Assembly (NCBI GenBank): GCA_963669155.1
Contig: OZ022576.1
Span: 20,430,990 to 20,494,989 of the forward strand
Reading direction: 5' to 3'
Origin: Arbacia lixula
Taxonomy: Eukaryota > Echinodermata > Echinoidea > Arbacioida > Arbaciidae
Length of the DNA: 64,000 bases
This document shows, piece by piece, positions 24,301-39,300 of this stretch. The translations under genes and the position numbers were made by a program. How positions within the stretch are numbered: the stretch's first letter is position 1; every line of letters starts with the position of its first letter. The notes beneath the pieces are model-generated. The model searched no databases, had not been told where the DNA came from, and saw only the letters and a list, made by a program, of their open reading frames with translations.

Positions 24301-27300
24301 TACATGTATTACCGGTAGTGCTCAGATCTTTATGCAGCTTTTGAGCCTTTTGTTGTGATGCACAAAAGGTGATAAATTGTTAAGATACATTGTTAAGATT
24401 GCTTAGATGTTGACCATACATTGCGAGACAAACTATTATCACTAGTGAAGATACATGTAGTTTCAATTTATCTGTAGAGCTACAACATACATGAAATGTA
24501 GCTCACATGTCTACATCTTGCTCCTACATGTAGATGTAATTATATGACCATGGTTGTTTAATCACTATAGACAGAGAGAAAATGAAAATGAAATTTATTC
24601 TTCCTGAATTCACATACGTTCTTAGCAAACACAGGTACCTAGATCTCTATCAGCCTCAAAAGTTTGCATTGAACAGGAAGCACGTAGGCCACAGTCCAGA
24701 AGTTCATTTTCATGATTGGTTCCTGTACTGATGTATGTTTTAAAGATTATTCATCCTTTTCTGGCAGTATGTTTGAGATCATTGTCTAATGATATGTATG
24801 TCCTGACTCCTGGAATAATGAACGCTTCGATATAGCATGCAAAGACTCTTAAATCCCATTTTAGCCACTTGTTTTCAAAATGCTCTCTAATAAAAAACAC
24901 ATTGCCAAATATTTATGCAGTCATGCAGTCTTATTGGCTACTAGGTAACTTATATTTAAACAGACGTCTGGCTGTGTGTTTGTATGTAAACCGTCAATTG
25001 GCATTTACCTTGTGATGTCATCATCGCCATGACAACCACTTCCTGCCTGTGTTCAGTCCTAATCAGGTGGCAAGGGAGGACAACAATATCCTGTGGGTCA
25101 CATGATCACTTCGCACACCATAGAGTGTGATATCAGGCACCATAGGGCCTGAAGGTGACAAGACTGTGATTGATTGCAATGCAACATAATTGTGGATGTC
25201 GTCATTGCGCTACTGTGCACCATGTGTTGGGATAGTACATGTGCATATTGACATAAAAATAGTACTGTGTATATTGACATATTTGTCTGTAATGTTATAT
25301 TTTTCAAATAAACTTATTAGAAATAAATGTATACACTTTTACAGACAAATAAATTTAACTTAATAATTCAGGAGATCTAAGAAGCACATGTATGTGATTC
25401 AAACTTACAAATATATAAAACTTATTAATCATAGGTTAGATTTTAGTGAAAGGGCCCCCTGTGGTACTTTCAATTTACAAAGAAATTTTGGGCATACACA
25501 CAGTAGAACGGATAGTGTGCTCCATCCTGCAAATGAACTTGTTTTTCGTTCATTTGCAGGATGGAGCATGCTATCCTTGCTACTGGGTGTATGCCTAAAT
25601 TTTTTTTGGGTAAATTTATTAATTTTTTGATGACTTCAGCAATTGCACTAGTTCGTACTGTAGTTTCTATGTTATTGTGTAATCATGAAATATACTTGAA
25701 TATATTAAACATTTCTTATTTCGTATGAATTACTCAAGTTTTGACGATATCCCCTGCTTTATTTTCCAGATTGACTTCCTCTTTTTTACCATCTTGTACC
25801 TGTCGTCATACGTAGCCATATGTTACTACAAACGGCGAACAGATAAAGAAGACTTGTATTCAGGTAAACTTTCTTTGTCCATATTTGTCACAAATTCAAC
25901 GTCAATATATTCCAGAGTATTTTACAGATGCAGTGGTCATGTTGTAAATGTTCTGTTACATTGCCTGTCAAAGAATGTGATACTTCCAAAGCTGTACTTT
26001 GTGTATACTGTAGGGTTGTTGTATTAAACAAATTTTTTTCAACAGAACTTTGATACAAGTATTAGTTCAAACTATCCCTCTTGGTCATAATACATGTACA
26101 TCAAGTAATACATTCTTTTGACTGATGGGATGTGTTTATTTCAATGTAGAAATTATAAAAAACAGCAATTGTTGCAAGAACTTAGACAATGCTGTGAAAG
26201 TTGTATTGATTGTTTGGTTTATACTGTGTCTGAGACCATCAGTATGCAGTTCTCATAGCAAGTGTTACTCTCTACCATTTATTGTGAGCACTGCATACTT
26301 GAAGACTCAAATACAACATGGAGACAATACATGTATGTACATGTAGTAAAACAAGCAAATTAGACAAACGGGGTCAATGTATTTGTCACAAGATTGATGT
26401 ATATGATCTGTAGCTTTCATATACCGAGAGAGTTAATTTCTGGAGAAGTAGCCCCAGCAGTTTCAATTTTACTTCGTCCCCTGACTGCCCTGAACACTGT
26501 TGGGGAGTCACGCAAGACGTTAGTTCATGGTGTAGATTTCATTACATCAAGCATACATGTTAACATTTCCCTTTGCTGTTTATATTCTTCTGCTGTGTAG
26601 CTGATGCTGAGGATGCCATGGTGTACAGCATAGCGCTGTGGCTTTGCACCTTCACCACGGCCGTCTCGGTGGGGGCGGTGCTCCTTCTCCCCCTCTCCAT
26701 TCTCAGCAATGAGGTCCTGCTCTGGTATCCCAACAGCTTCTACATCGAGTGGCTCAATGGCTCCCTCATACATGGTAAGCAAGGCAGTGAACAAACTTAT
26801 ACATTGCCTAAAAAGCATCATGTTTCATGCTGAACTGGACAAAATATACCACGGTTCAAAACTGTGGGTCCTTCCCTTTCTTCTCTTTCCCTTTCCCTAT
26901 GCCAGTTCCTTTGAGCTGTGGGCTCAGGGCGGTATAACCCCTTCAATGCAGAAAAGAGCTTTGTAAAACAAAGACCCCCTGGAAAAACAAAAATTATTCC
27001 TCAAAGGTCATTATGCAAAATATAGTTTAGAGTTGGTTTCATGATAATGAGCAAGTCAGTGATCAAAATTAAATGCGGGGGCTCAGGGTAATTTAAATGT
27101 AGCCCCCACAAAGCAGAAAAGACCCTCCCACAAATTACAAAAGAGCTCTAGTGAAAAATGACTTGGTATAATGCCAAACATTTTTATATTTGTTTCATGA
27201 TGTCAGACTGTTAAATTAGCTCCGGCAACGCAAAAGAGAACTCCCATGTACATACAAAATTATTGTTCACAATAGGATGCGATGCAAAACATATTTTTGA

Positions 27301-30300
27301 GTGTTCCTTTTGCATTCCTTTCTCACACAATAGGGCTGCCTTCAGCAGACCAAAGTTGCAAAAAAGCATGCTATTTGCTTGTTTTAGGCCAACACAGGCT
27401 GATGCACTTTATAATTTTGGGATATTCTCCCCCAAGAGATCTGTTAAGGTTATTTTGCAATTTTAGTCTGTTTAAGACCCACCCATTCATTTCTCCAAAC
27501 TGGCTGTATTTATCATTGAAATGTGTGTTTATGAGCCAGTGATTGCTGTAAAACAGGAAATCATCATGGCTCGTAATGCAGGTACTTGCACATACAGTGT
27601 ATGTGTATGTAGCAGATCAGATATTAATTTCTTCTTGAGTTTACTGGACAAGCAGGCAAATGATTGGTGTGGCAGTGTGGGTGCCAGTATACCCCATTTC
27701 TGTGTGAATACTTCGTAAACAACTGATAAGACTCGGCCATTAAAATAATCACTTGGGGGCTCATGACAGTTTTGTCCCTGTGATGCTAAAATGAACCCTC
27801 AAGAATTACAAAAGAGCCCTTATGACCAAAAAAAAAATTCTAGGGTATGATGCACAACATATTTTCAGAGAATTAGTTTCAAGATATTAGTTGTAAAAAG
27901 TAGCCACTGCAAATTAAATTCTAATTTCACCCTTGGAATGAGCATACATGTGTGACATGTCTTTAGGAGAGAGTTATCTTCCAGAAATTGGTCAAGACAC
28001 AGGCATTGAACAAAGTAATATGTTAGCCTGTGTTCATATTGATTCAAATTTCACTCATTGAAGATAGTGCAATGTCTGTTGGTACATAACTGATCCTCAT
28101 CAAAAATAGAACATTGAAGGGAAAAATATCAAGATAACATCCAGCTAATACTTCACAAAATAAAAGATTTACCTGAATAGTGATCACCTCCCGATTTTTT
28201 TTTTTTTTTTGCAGAGTCTTGACTTTTGAAAGTCTCTGAAATAATGCAAATGTAGTATGTAAATGTACAGTGTGTATATCAAGGCATTCTGTATGATTTC
28301 ATCTTTTTCTCAAGAACATGTCCATATGAATGAAAGCAAATTTGACTGAGCCCTAAACACAGTAACTTATCTCAGTATTATGTGTGTAAGATGAAGAAGT
28401 GGCACATGTACATATGTTAGAGAAGTACATTCTATTCCAGGTGCGTACTATATATGACCTACTTGAATAGCACAGGATATGTGGTTGTTAAGTTATTCCA
28501 TGGGAAGTGCGATTGCATCTAGGAGAGTGGCAATGTTTTTCTTGACTATGAGATAAGTAAATTTTGATTAGGCCAGTAGAATCTATTTTTACTTTTTTTT
28601 TTTAATTATTAAGGCATTTTATTGTTTACAACAAATTGCTTTATTGTTTCCAAAGCATTTATATATGCTCTGATTTGAAATATTAGGATCGTTAATGTAA
28701 ATGAGCATTTGATGTGAAAATATTTGTTAGATAACATTACATCATACAAAGTATCATCACTATAAAATGTTCTTGGAGGTACCAACACAGCTCCTGAAAG
28801 AGAAGACTAGCTGTAGACCTCCAACGTCAAGTCTCATTAATGTACATGTATGAAACAAAACATAATCCTTGCCTCTTTCAACATCAATTTAATTTGGTAC
28901 AGGTCTGTGGAACCTAATCTTCCTGTTTTCCAACCTGTGTCTTTTTGTGCTTCTGCCTTTTGCGTACTTCTTCACCGAATCTGAGGGATTTCCTGGCTCT
29001 AAGAAGGTATGAGTGTGTATTTACTGGGATTTAGCGAGTCTCATGCAATACTAGAGACTCGTTTATTTACATGTAGTTCAGCCACACACTTTATAAGCAT
29101 GTTATCTAAAGTGTCTGCATTTATTATGGAAGCACGCTGATGACTTGCATACATACATGTAATTAAGTAATAGAGAGGGTAGGCATGTGTGTTTACATTG
29201 GACCCAATGATCAAACACAAAGATAAGTTACAAACTGACTAACAAACTAATCGATGGCTTTATAATTTGTGTGAATTGCAGGATCATCTACAGAGAGAAA
29301 GAGAAGGGAAGTTCAAATGGGGCTTGTGATCCTGTCTTACATAAGAGTTGTGATTGATCTGAATTGATCACAATACCAAACCCGTGTCCCAAATGTATGT
29401 AGAGTTACGATTGATATCTATTGCAATTCTTTATAAGATGGGTCAAAAAGCTTGCAGTGCATATTTCTGTCAAAGTGATTCACATCTGCCTGATGACGAT
29501 AACAAATGTTCTTTTTAGGTCTAGCAATCCTTAAAGTGCATTCTGATTTGGGATGAATGGGTGATTTATTCATCCTGTTATTTATTTAAATCACAAGCAC
29601 ACAATTGTTCTGCTGTTATCTGTAATCAAACTAATTAAAGCAACTCAAATTGACATTGACAGAGGTGTGTATCAACAGACCAGTGAAATCAAGTTCAGGG
29701 TTCGCCGTTGTTTGTTATTTGAAGGGCCGTGTGAAAACACGTCATCAATTTACAATGCATTTATCTCAATGTCATTTTGTGGATCTTTTTTTTCCATATT
29801 TCAGGTGTTTTTTTATGTGTAGCATTTTCAATTGGAGAGAAGAAGCCTACAAGTTGTATTGACACTGAAACACAAATTTAAATGTAATTGTTAATTGTTT
29901 GTAGTTAATCTTCATTTGGAAAGTGTCCATTGGTTTCACTGTAATGATACTCATTTTATGTCTTACTTTAACATTACTTTACCCAATACTTGAACAAGTG
30001 TAAAGGTGTTTAATTCTCTCAAGCCATGAGTTGAGCTTGAAAGAGTTCAGTGGTGTGAGCCATAGCCTGTATGACACATTCCCTCTCCCCTCCTTGTGTC
30101 AAGCTATGCGGCTAAGCTAATTTGCCAAAGAATGTTTCGTCGAATGACAGTAATTGGTCTCCATGAAGTCAATTTGTGTGGCTGGGACAGGGTGCTCTTC
30201 ACACCTAACAACTGAAGTCAAAGTTAAGTGAACATAACTTGTGTCTGCTACCAGTGGAATGAACATGGAGGGCATTATTAGCAGTTTATACAGTCTATTT

Positions 30301-33300
30301 CACAATCTGAGTTGATGAGAGAATTATGTCAGTTCCTGTTTTAGGGTCAAACATTTCAGGCATTTCCCTTTTTTTCTTTGAGGGTTAATCCAACTAGCTG
30401 TGTATTTTACAATCAGCCCAAGCAAGGAGAAAAAAAAATGACAACCAATATTGATTTTTCACATGATGATTTTTACATTTGAAACCATGATCACTTTTGC
30501 TTATTGAAATGGTTATGCCACTTATGGTTAAAATGATTGCTGTTTTACCCATATGATGACGCACGCAACCTTGTGATCATAGTGACTTCATGTCCACTCC
30601 AATACAAAGGGTAATTGAACAAATTTAGATTAAGACCATGAGCAGGATAGTCATATTCACAGGTAAACCGTTCATTGTGGTTTTCTAGATGTACTGTGCA
30701 CTTTCTGTGCTCTTTGTTTGATATGCCAGTGCAAAACGTTTAATTTACCCAGGGCTCTTTTTTAAACTAAAAGTAAAAAGATGTTTAAGTCAAATGGAGT
30801 ACATGTGAGAAAATGTGTACCGAAAATTAATTGGAATTATATTGACTGATACATATCAACGTGACTTATTGGTTGGCCATCTTTCAGTAAACTGAAGACC
30901 CTGCTTGGCCAACATAGTGAATATCACAATCAAAGCTACTAAATCAGATACAAATTTGCCCTGGGTGATTGTTGTGTACATTAAGTAATAACATATGATT
31001 ATGTAGAGATGTGGAAGATAGTGTTTACTCCAAATTGTATTTACATTTCAAAATGAATTTGAGTCTGAAAGTCAAGCTTCAAAGTAATATGTTTTTCATT
31101 CAATATTTGAATTCTATGTCAACGTACAGTACAAAGACGACATCTACATCTTTCTTGTGGTGGATGTAATGTTTGTCTGAATGCAGTTTAAAGGGATATA
31201 CTACAGGAAATGATGTTAGATTATTCTAAACCGTGCTAATGACTTGCTGCTTAGGATCAGTGTATAAGATTTAAATCTTGACTCCGGGCTAAGGAGACCT
31301 CCTGCCCCCTGCCATTTCATTGTGGCTGATGTGACCCCAGTAAGAATTCACCTTCATTATGTATACTGTACATGGAATGTTGATTTTAACCAGATATGGT
31401 CTGAAACATTTGCAAGCAGATTACAGTTTAGTATAGTGGATTGCCATACCCCCTCCCCCCCCCCCCCATGTTTCCCCATCTGACTTAATACTACATGTAG
31501 TTTCACTAAACTGCCATAACATACCAAATTAATGTACTTTCGTAATATGGCATTTATGTGAACAATGTCTAATATTAAATATAATTGCAGGTTCATCAAA
31601 TAAAGAGGATATGATATCCCCCTTCATTCCCTTCAAATCCTTATAAACATAAGGAATATACAGTCATTAAATATTAATAATAAATGTTTCTTACATGGAA
31701 TATTTCTTTACCATATTTTAGCATGCAGTTCGATCGATTACAGGATACCATGACCCTCCTCTGTAATGTCCCTCTGCATGTCACTTCACCGATTTGTACC
31801 AATCTTAAATCGCTAATTATTTTCTTGTGTGAACAGGGCATCCGAGCACGAGTGTATGAGTCGATCATGGTGCTGGCCATGCTGAGCATTCTGGTGTTTG
31901 GGCTGGTGTGGGTCATCAATGCGTTGCTGGATGACACTGACTCAAGTAGAGAAACGTTACAGAGTAAGACTCCAAGAATTGCTATTGTCTATCTTCTCTC
32001 CCTCCCTCTCTCTGTCTCTGTCTCTTTTTATGTTTCTCTTCCTGGAACTTTCTGTCTTTCTCTTTCTATCTCTGCCTCTGTCTCTGTGACTCTAGTTTTC
32101 TCTGTATCTGTATTTACTTGGCTAGAGAATCCGCTGGCCAGACCTGCATGTATGGGATGCTATTACATGTATGAAGTGCTTGACACGGTGATAACTTTCC
32201 TGCTGTATACCGGTAGAGAGTGTGCGAAAGTACATTTCAGCTAAGTTTGCACATGACACAAGATATGGCAGATGTTCGCCATTCATAGTAGCTTTGATAA
32301 TGAAGGAGGAATTTAATTCATTAGATTGCCATGTATACCATAGCTTCCTGCTAACAGAATATTTGTATTTAAAACATAGATGCTTTGAATTTTGTAATAA
32401 AGAATTATAGGATATTCTTTCACTACTATAACTTTCACGAGCGAGTACAATTACACTACACAACCTACAGTAGAGCGGATTGCCAACAAATATTTGAAAG
32501 ATTATTTGTGGGTGCTACTGTGCATTATGGTTTACTACATGAGAAGAAAATAGTTTCACAGCTTTTTTTTTAATCTCTGGAGGCTAATCTGAGCCCCTGA
32601 GTACATGTACATGCACATGTTTTACTGCTTAGCATAGTATGGTAAACAGAGATCTCAGAAACTATAAGTAAATCAGTTCATTTGGTTATACATGGGGCCT
32701 GTTCACTCTTACACAAAACATTATGTCAATTTGAGCATGCATGGTTTGACTGGCCATTGATACCACACCTGTAGCTGTGAACAGTATTGAGGGCCTGTGT
32801 AAAATGCCTACAGCTATCCATGTATACACAGAAAGTTCACCCGTCCGAAACTAGCCTGGCTACCCGGCTGTTGGACATTTATGATCGAAACTGAAAAATA
32901 AGTCTAATATTCTAAGACTATTCATTCTCCCCTTTTCTCAGTTCAAACCACATGGAGAATGATTAGTGTACTACAGCCCTTTATAGAAAACATGTACATG
33001 CACAACAGCCTGTATAAGCCATCAGGCTTGTCCAAAATGACCAAATTCTTCATGTTCTGTCCATGTGCAGTGTGTAATTGCAATCAAGCTTGATGTGTTT
33101 GTGCAAGGTTTTAAAACGTAGAGGCTCAAGGACTACCTGAAGCTTCAGTCTACATGTACAAACATTGGCACATATACTTGTTTAACTTCTGATGTAAATC
33201 GGGCTCTTTGAAACTCTTGATTACATCAAAACAAGATGCATGTAGCCTAGCTCATTATGCCTATGTTTATGAACAAACTATTAGTCTCGGTTTGACTCGA

Positions 33301-36300
33301 TTCAAAAGCTTCTAAATGTACATACATAATTTATGACCGAGCAAGCAATTTATGACCAATCAAGCTTGTGTCAGTCCCACTCACTTATGACTGTGCTGTG
33401 TGAGTGCTGAATCACAAGTCTAATATCTTGTTATGGGAAGAGCTGTCACTCCAATCAGCTGCCTGGTCCTTGACTAATAGAATCTTATATCACCCATCCT
33501 CCTGTGAGTGAACATGACCTAGCTAAGATGGCTGCTATTTGCTTTCTCTTTATTTATCATACAGTGTGCTTTTCATGAGATGATTTTGTGTGCAATTAAG
33601 TCAGATATCATGGTTTATAATTGATGGCTATTAAATCAATTTAATCAATGCTCAAAGTGAATGATACATGTATGTCCACAAAAAATTATTGTGCTGGAGA
33701 TGCTCATATCCTTCATGTACCCCTACTTGTACATGTACATATGGGCCCTGACGTACATACTGGCTCCTGTACATCTAAAGTTGTTTTTGTACATTTATTG
33801 ACAGCTTAATGTTAAGTGATTTTGCCACCCACCTCCCTCCCCCCATCACAACAGTGACATAAAATGTCCATCCCTAAAATATGTAGGCCAGCATCTATAA
33901 GTCAATTTTGCTCAATTTTGTTGGTTATGCTATGACGTCATATGTGGATCATCTAATTTGAGGCCTCTGATTTTTTTTACCTTGTCATTTTGTGTAGAAT
34001 CACTTTATTATAGTCTCAAGAAACATAAGTCACATTTTTTTTTTGTTAATATCAGTTTGAGTTTCAAGGCCAGCACGATGTAATCTATTGCTTCTTTACT
34101 TAATATTGTCTAGTCTGTCCAAAAATAAACATTTGGGGTTCTTGGTTATGTTTCCATTAGAAGCTTTCCCTCATGTTTGCTGCACCTGTTTTTCCTTCCT
34201 CTTCTTCTTGACAGGAGTGTGGACGTCATATCTGCCCTACTTGTATTCATACATGGCGCTCATTGGGGTCTTGACATTGCTCAGTGAGTATGCACGAGGG
34301 TCATATTTATGCAGGAATTGACTTCTGATACCTAATTGATTGAATTTAGGCTGCCTGCCTATTTTGATCATGCTCAAACACGGTCTCAAAATACTAATCT
34401 TATTTCTTCAGCTATAGCAGCTATGGCTCAGTATGTATGTTCATTATATTCAGTAAATAATGTAATTTCAGTGGATTTTCTTTTTTACTTGAAATTGTGT
34501 CATTGTGTAATTGAAAGTACTACACTGTAAATTGGTTCAATTTCTAATGATTTGATTTTCCAGGCATGTGTATATTGATGTGAGGTTGTATTTACGATAT
34601 TGCCGCGAAGATATAATGTAAATTTTGTATTCAATGTCAATGGAAATGGATTGAGAAGGTCATGTTTTGATAATTTTCTTTCTGTTTTTTCTTCTAGTCT
34701 CTACTCCTCTAGGTTTTGTTCGGCTCTTCTCTGTCATTGGAAAGCTTGTTGTCAAACCGCAATTCATGGAAAACATTGAGGAGGAATTTCACACAGCAAA
34801 ATTTGAAGAAGAAGACATTTTAAGAAAATTACAAGGTAACATTTTCTTCTTATCAGTAATGCGTCTATGTTTAAGTAGAAATTGATTATGTGCTTGTGTT
34901 CAATTTTCCTGCTTTATAATTTATTAATGTATATTGCAGAGCTGGCAACCAGTGTGTTGTTGTCACATTTAGTGTGATACAAATGGTAAAATAAAAACTT
35001 TAAAAATAGATACTTCATTTTTTTGTCAAAAAACTTTTTCAGAAATACAGAGACTTCACCGTGTCACCTATTTACGTTAATGATACGCATGTATGCCTGC
35101 AACTCTGACCTCACATACGAACACACACAAAAACGGTCCACTCAGTTTAATAGCGGCACTTCAAACAGTTAAAGAACAATCAGGTATTAAACAAACAGGC
35201 TTGTAATAAAGAAACCAAGTTACGAGAGGCAGAAAGAGAAAGATAACGATGTAGTTCAAGTTGCTTGATTTGAAGTGAAACTGTAAGTATAACTAGTAGA
35301 ATCTATTTATTAGGATTGTTTACATTGCATTTCTGCACTGAGATATGCAGAGGCTCCCCTGCACCACTCCTTTATACCGGTATTCCAACTGGATCATTTG
35401 CATATGCGTGCCTACATGTCTGACCTCATGTAGGATTCACAGACACCAACCATTCACTGATCACCTAGGTGAACTTTAAGAAACAGTTTAAGAACAATCA
35501 AGTATTATGCAAACAGGGCAAGATCAAAGAGCAATTCATTGATACCAGATAGGGCTTGCTGAGTGTCACCTTCACTGCTTTATTGTCAGGTGAAGTCAAT
35601 TATATGTATGTGAATGTGGCATAGAGGGGGCTGGCAGACGAAGGGCATGGGGGTTGGAGGCGATTGGAGGGGGATGGGGGCAATTGGAGGGGGATGGGGG
35701 TAATGATGGGGTGGGGGGGGGGGGCACATGCTGCTGGGGATAGTTGTTTTGTTCAAGAAGCATTCAAGAAATTAATTTTCTAAAGTTTCTACAGCCGAAC
35801 CTGAAAGAAACCAAATGTACATGTAGCCTAATGTGCAATCCTTATTGGTACATGTACCTTACATGGTTAAATGCTATGCCTATACTCTTCACATAGTTCC
35901 TCATGACATCTCTGTATCTTTCATATTGTTTGCCTAACACTCAAGTACATGTCGGGAAATTGCTTGTTTGCTTTTGCATTATAATATGATCCATTTGCAC
36001 TCCAAAATTCTTCCTCATTATCTTCCATCTTAGAGAGAAGTGTGTGCATGGTACTGCATATTGCAAAATAGATTTACATATGTTAGCTGAAGAATCTGGA
36101 GTGGCTCTATTAACATTTGGTCATTTTGATAAAATTTAAATAAGTACTAAGCTTCATGCTAAGAGTTAATTCCTAATCTATGATCTAGGCTTTGGCTAGG
36201 GATAGTCCGTGTAAGCTGCAGTTTCCTGTTTCTTATCATTAATCATAATGTGTATGAGTTGTAACCATAATTGGCTCAAGAGAAAGATGAGTTACCCTGC

Positions 36301-39300
36301 TTGGCACCAGTGAATACAGTACTTTGCATAGATTTTGTGGTGTTTTATTCTGTTTGGTGTTTTGATAATGTAACAAAGGCATTATGTAAGGGAGAGTAAA
36401 TAACATTGATTCATTCTATTCTGTACCAATACATGCATTTACATCTGAAAGTTATGGGAGTGGATAATTCACCCACCACATGATGATAGGACTTCATTAA
36501 TGTTTTGCATCGTTGTTGCAACATTCAATAACTTATCTATTTGTTGCCCTAAAATTAACTGTTGTCAGGTATCAATCAAGCTAATAAATCCAATCCAATC
36601 CAATATTTCTGACCGTGACTCTGAAAATTGGAACTACATGTCTTTTTTTTATCTCGTGGTCCAAGAGAAGGCTTGTATTGCCAAGGATCGTGTCTTAGCT
36701 GCTGAAATGCCCATACAACAAGCAAGGAAAGAACTAGTAATGATGTCTATGCTATATGTTTATCTGCATGGAAAACAATATTTGTAGGGGGTACTTTTTA
36801 AGACTGATCATACCTTATGAGGAAAATCAGTCTCCACAGGGGCTCTTTTATTATTTATGGGGGCTCTTTTTGTGCATTGCAGGGCTAAATTGCCCTGAGC
36901 TCCTGTCTCACTGTTTGTGTGTTTACAATTGCATCCAACAGATCACGGGAGTACTTCAAGTAGAGCCAATGGTCATCTGCCCACTGCTAACGGTCACACG
37001 GCCACCCTGGCCAATGGACAGCTGACTGCCCTGAAGGAGCGACTGGCCCAGATTACCAGGGAGAGGCAGGTGCTTGATCGGAGGCGGCGAGCCTCGGCGT
37101 TCCAGCGCAATGTAGGCTACCCTCTGGTTTGGATTCTGCTCTTTCTTCTCACCGTCCTCTCGCTCTGTATGGTTGGCTGGAACATCTTCAGGCTGATCTT
37201 TGGTATCGGAGCTCTCCCAGTCAGCATCAAGGTATGAACACGGCTAGTTCATTAAAGATATCATTATTTTGTCTTGAGGGGGCTTGCTTTTGTTTTTCCA
37301 GGACATGATTGACCTGAGCCCCCATTTATTACTTCTCAGAAGTAAGTTGGTAATTGGACAGCATTAAGGAGGGCCGTTTACAACGTTCCACTTAACATGC
37401 GAGGAAATAAGGCATCAACTGCAAATAATGGTAGAGATGTAGATGGTAGCTGTTGCCATTGCTCAACTAATTTGGGGCTGCAATGCCTTTGAACTGCTTG
37501 AAAAGGTCAACTGACCAACTGGCAATCAACCTTGGCCTGAGGCGTTGTGATATATGCTGAATGTATTACTAAGTGAGTGATATTTTTTAAGTCTAGTTTT
37601 CAGTGTTTCTAAAATTGATGCGCAGTTTTTACAATTTCTAGTAAGTACAAGCATTCAGTTGGTCATTTTGTTTTTCCATTTTATTCCCTTTTTCCCCAAT
37701 TTTCAGGAAGCTGGTCTGGGAAAGGTCTCGCTGTCCAAGTTTGGTGCTTTAGGGGCATTGCTGGAAGTTTGCCTCATATTGTATCCTTTTCATTTCATGT
37801 TGAAGTATAACTGCAGATTGTACGTCTGTTCTGTGCCACATGTGGTTTGTTCAAAGGTTTACTATCCATAAGACTGAACAGGATCATTTTTCCCATGCAA
37901 ATAGAGTTACAGGACCCTGTTGCATAAAACTTACCATTGATTGTAACTTTGTTATCAATGGCAACTTCTATGAAAACTTTGAATTTCATTGGCTGTCCAG
38001 CAATGTTACCATGGTAGTTACCATTGATGGCAGAGTTACCATGAATGGTAAGTTTTATGCAATAGGGCCAAAGAGCCATGTGACTTTAAGTCAGTTGGTC
38101 TACTGCAAAGATTTGATAGCCCATTTACAGAAGACTCCAGTGTGATCACCATAAAGTTTAGATGTGTGTGACATATGCTGTTCTGGCAGATAAGGTTGGA
38201 TCAGGAATCTGTAAGGTATACACCTCTAAGAGTAGATAAAATCAAAATGTTACATGGTTGCAATAGGGTTATATCCAACACTGAAACGTTCTGGGGCCTA
38301 TTCTGGCATTAGCACATCGCTTTCTATCGAATTTGACAAAGAAATTGAAACATACATTTATATATATTTTTTCGCTTTTAGCAGGTCAGAACAGTTAACC
38401 AATGGATGAAAAGAGGGAGCTAAATTGATCTCTGACCATCCCAAATCCACAATAGAGTTTCATTAATGCACCTGTTTACCACTGTATGATAATCACTTAT
38501 GGAAGCAAAAACAGGTTTGATATGCCCTTGACCACACCCACCCTCTCCCAGCTACCTAATGCTGGCCTCCATGGTTGGTCTGTACGGCCTGCCCCTCTTC
38601 AGACGACTGGTGCCCAAAAAGAGAGACACGCCCATGACCAAGCTCATTGCTAACTGTCTGGTAGTCCTGGTCCTTAGCTCAGCCCTGCCGACGTTATCCA
38701 AGATGCTGGGTAGGTGATATGTCAGGGTGTCCTGGGACCCCATCTGATAAAGAGTTGCAATTGATCTGAATTGATTGCACATCCAATCCCCTAACTCTAA
38801 TGTTATATATGTTGCTGGGTAGGTGCTATGTCAGGGAGTCCTGGGCCCTGTCTTACACAGAGCTGTGATTGATATGAATATATTGCAAGTCTATCCCAAT
38901 CTCTTATGAGCAGAACAGTGATATACATCACTATTTTTAAAATTGTTGAAATGGTTGTATTTATTGTCCACTGATGGGCTGGATTACCCTGGTCAGCTAC
39001 CAGCTGTTCCTCACGGGGATCCAAGTCAATAGCAAGTCAAGATGCAATCAAATGTGTATAAGACAGGCAATCTTGTAAAAAAGTCTTTTTAAGTGACTGA
39101 ATATATCATTCCTGAGCTGTATAGGTATAGATTAATTTGTTTGACTTTAAGCAATGGTATATTGATATTCAAAGATGAACATGCCATCATTATGATGATT
39201 TTTTACATTATTTACATTAACTACATTATTTCATCATTATAAAAGCAACAACAGTACAATCCTAATCTGATTTAAAAGGTCAACCTGACTTTAACTAGGC

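Noticed and set aside
31684..32244. 186-codon plus-strand frame
   Set aside because: Only 31837-31963 is an LMBR1 exon; the rest is intron, including a CT-rich Ser/Leu low-complexity stretch.
21413..36941. Search for a limb-type SHH enhancer (ZRS) in LMBR1 introns
   Set aside because: The ZRS lies in an LMBR1 intron in vertebrates, but I see no recognisable counterpart and it is regarded as vertebrate-specific.
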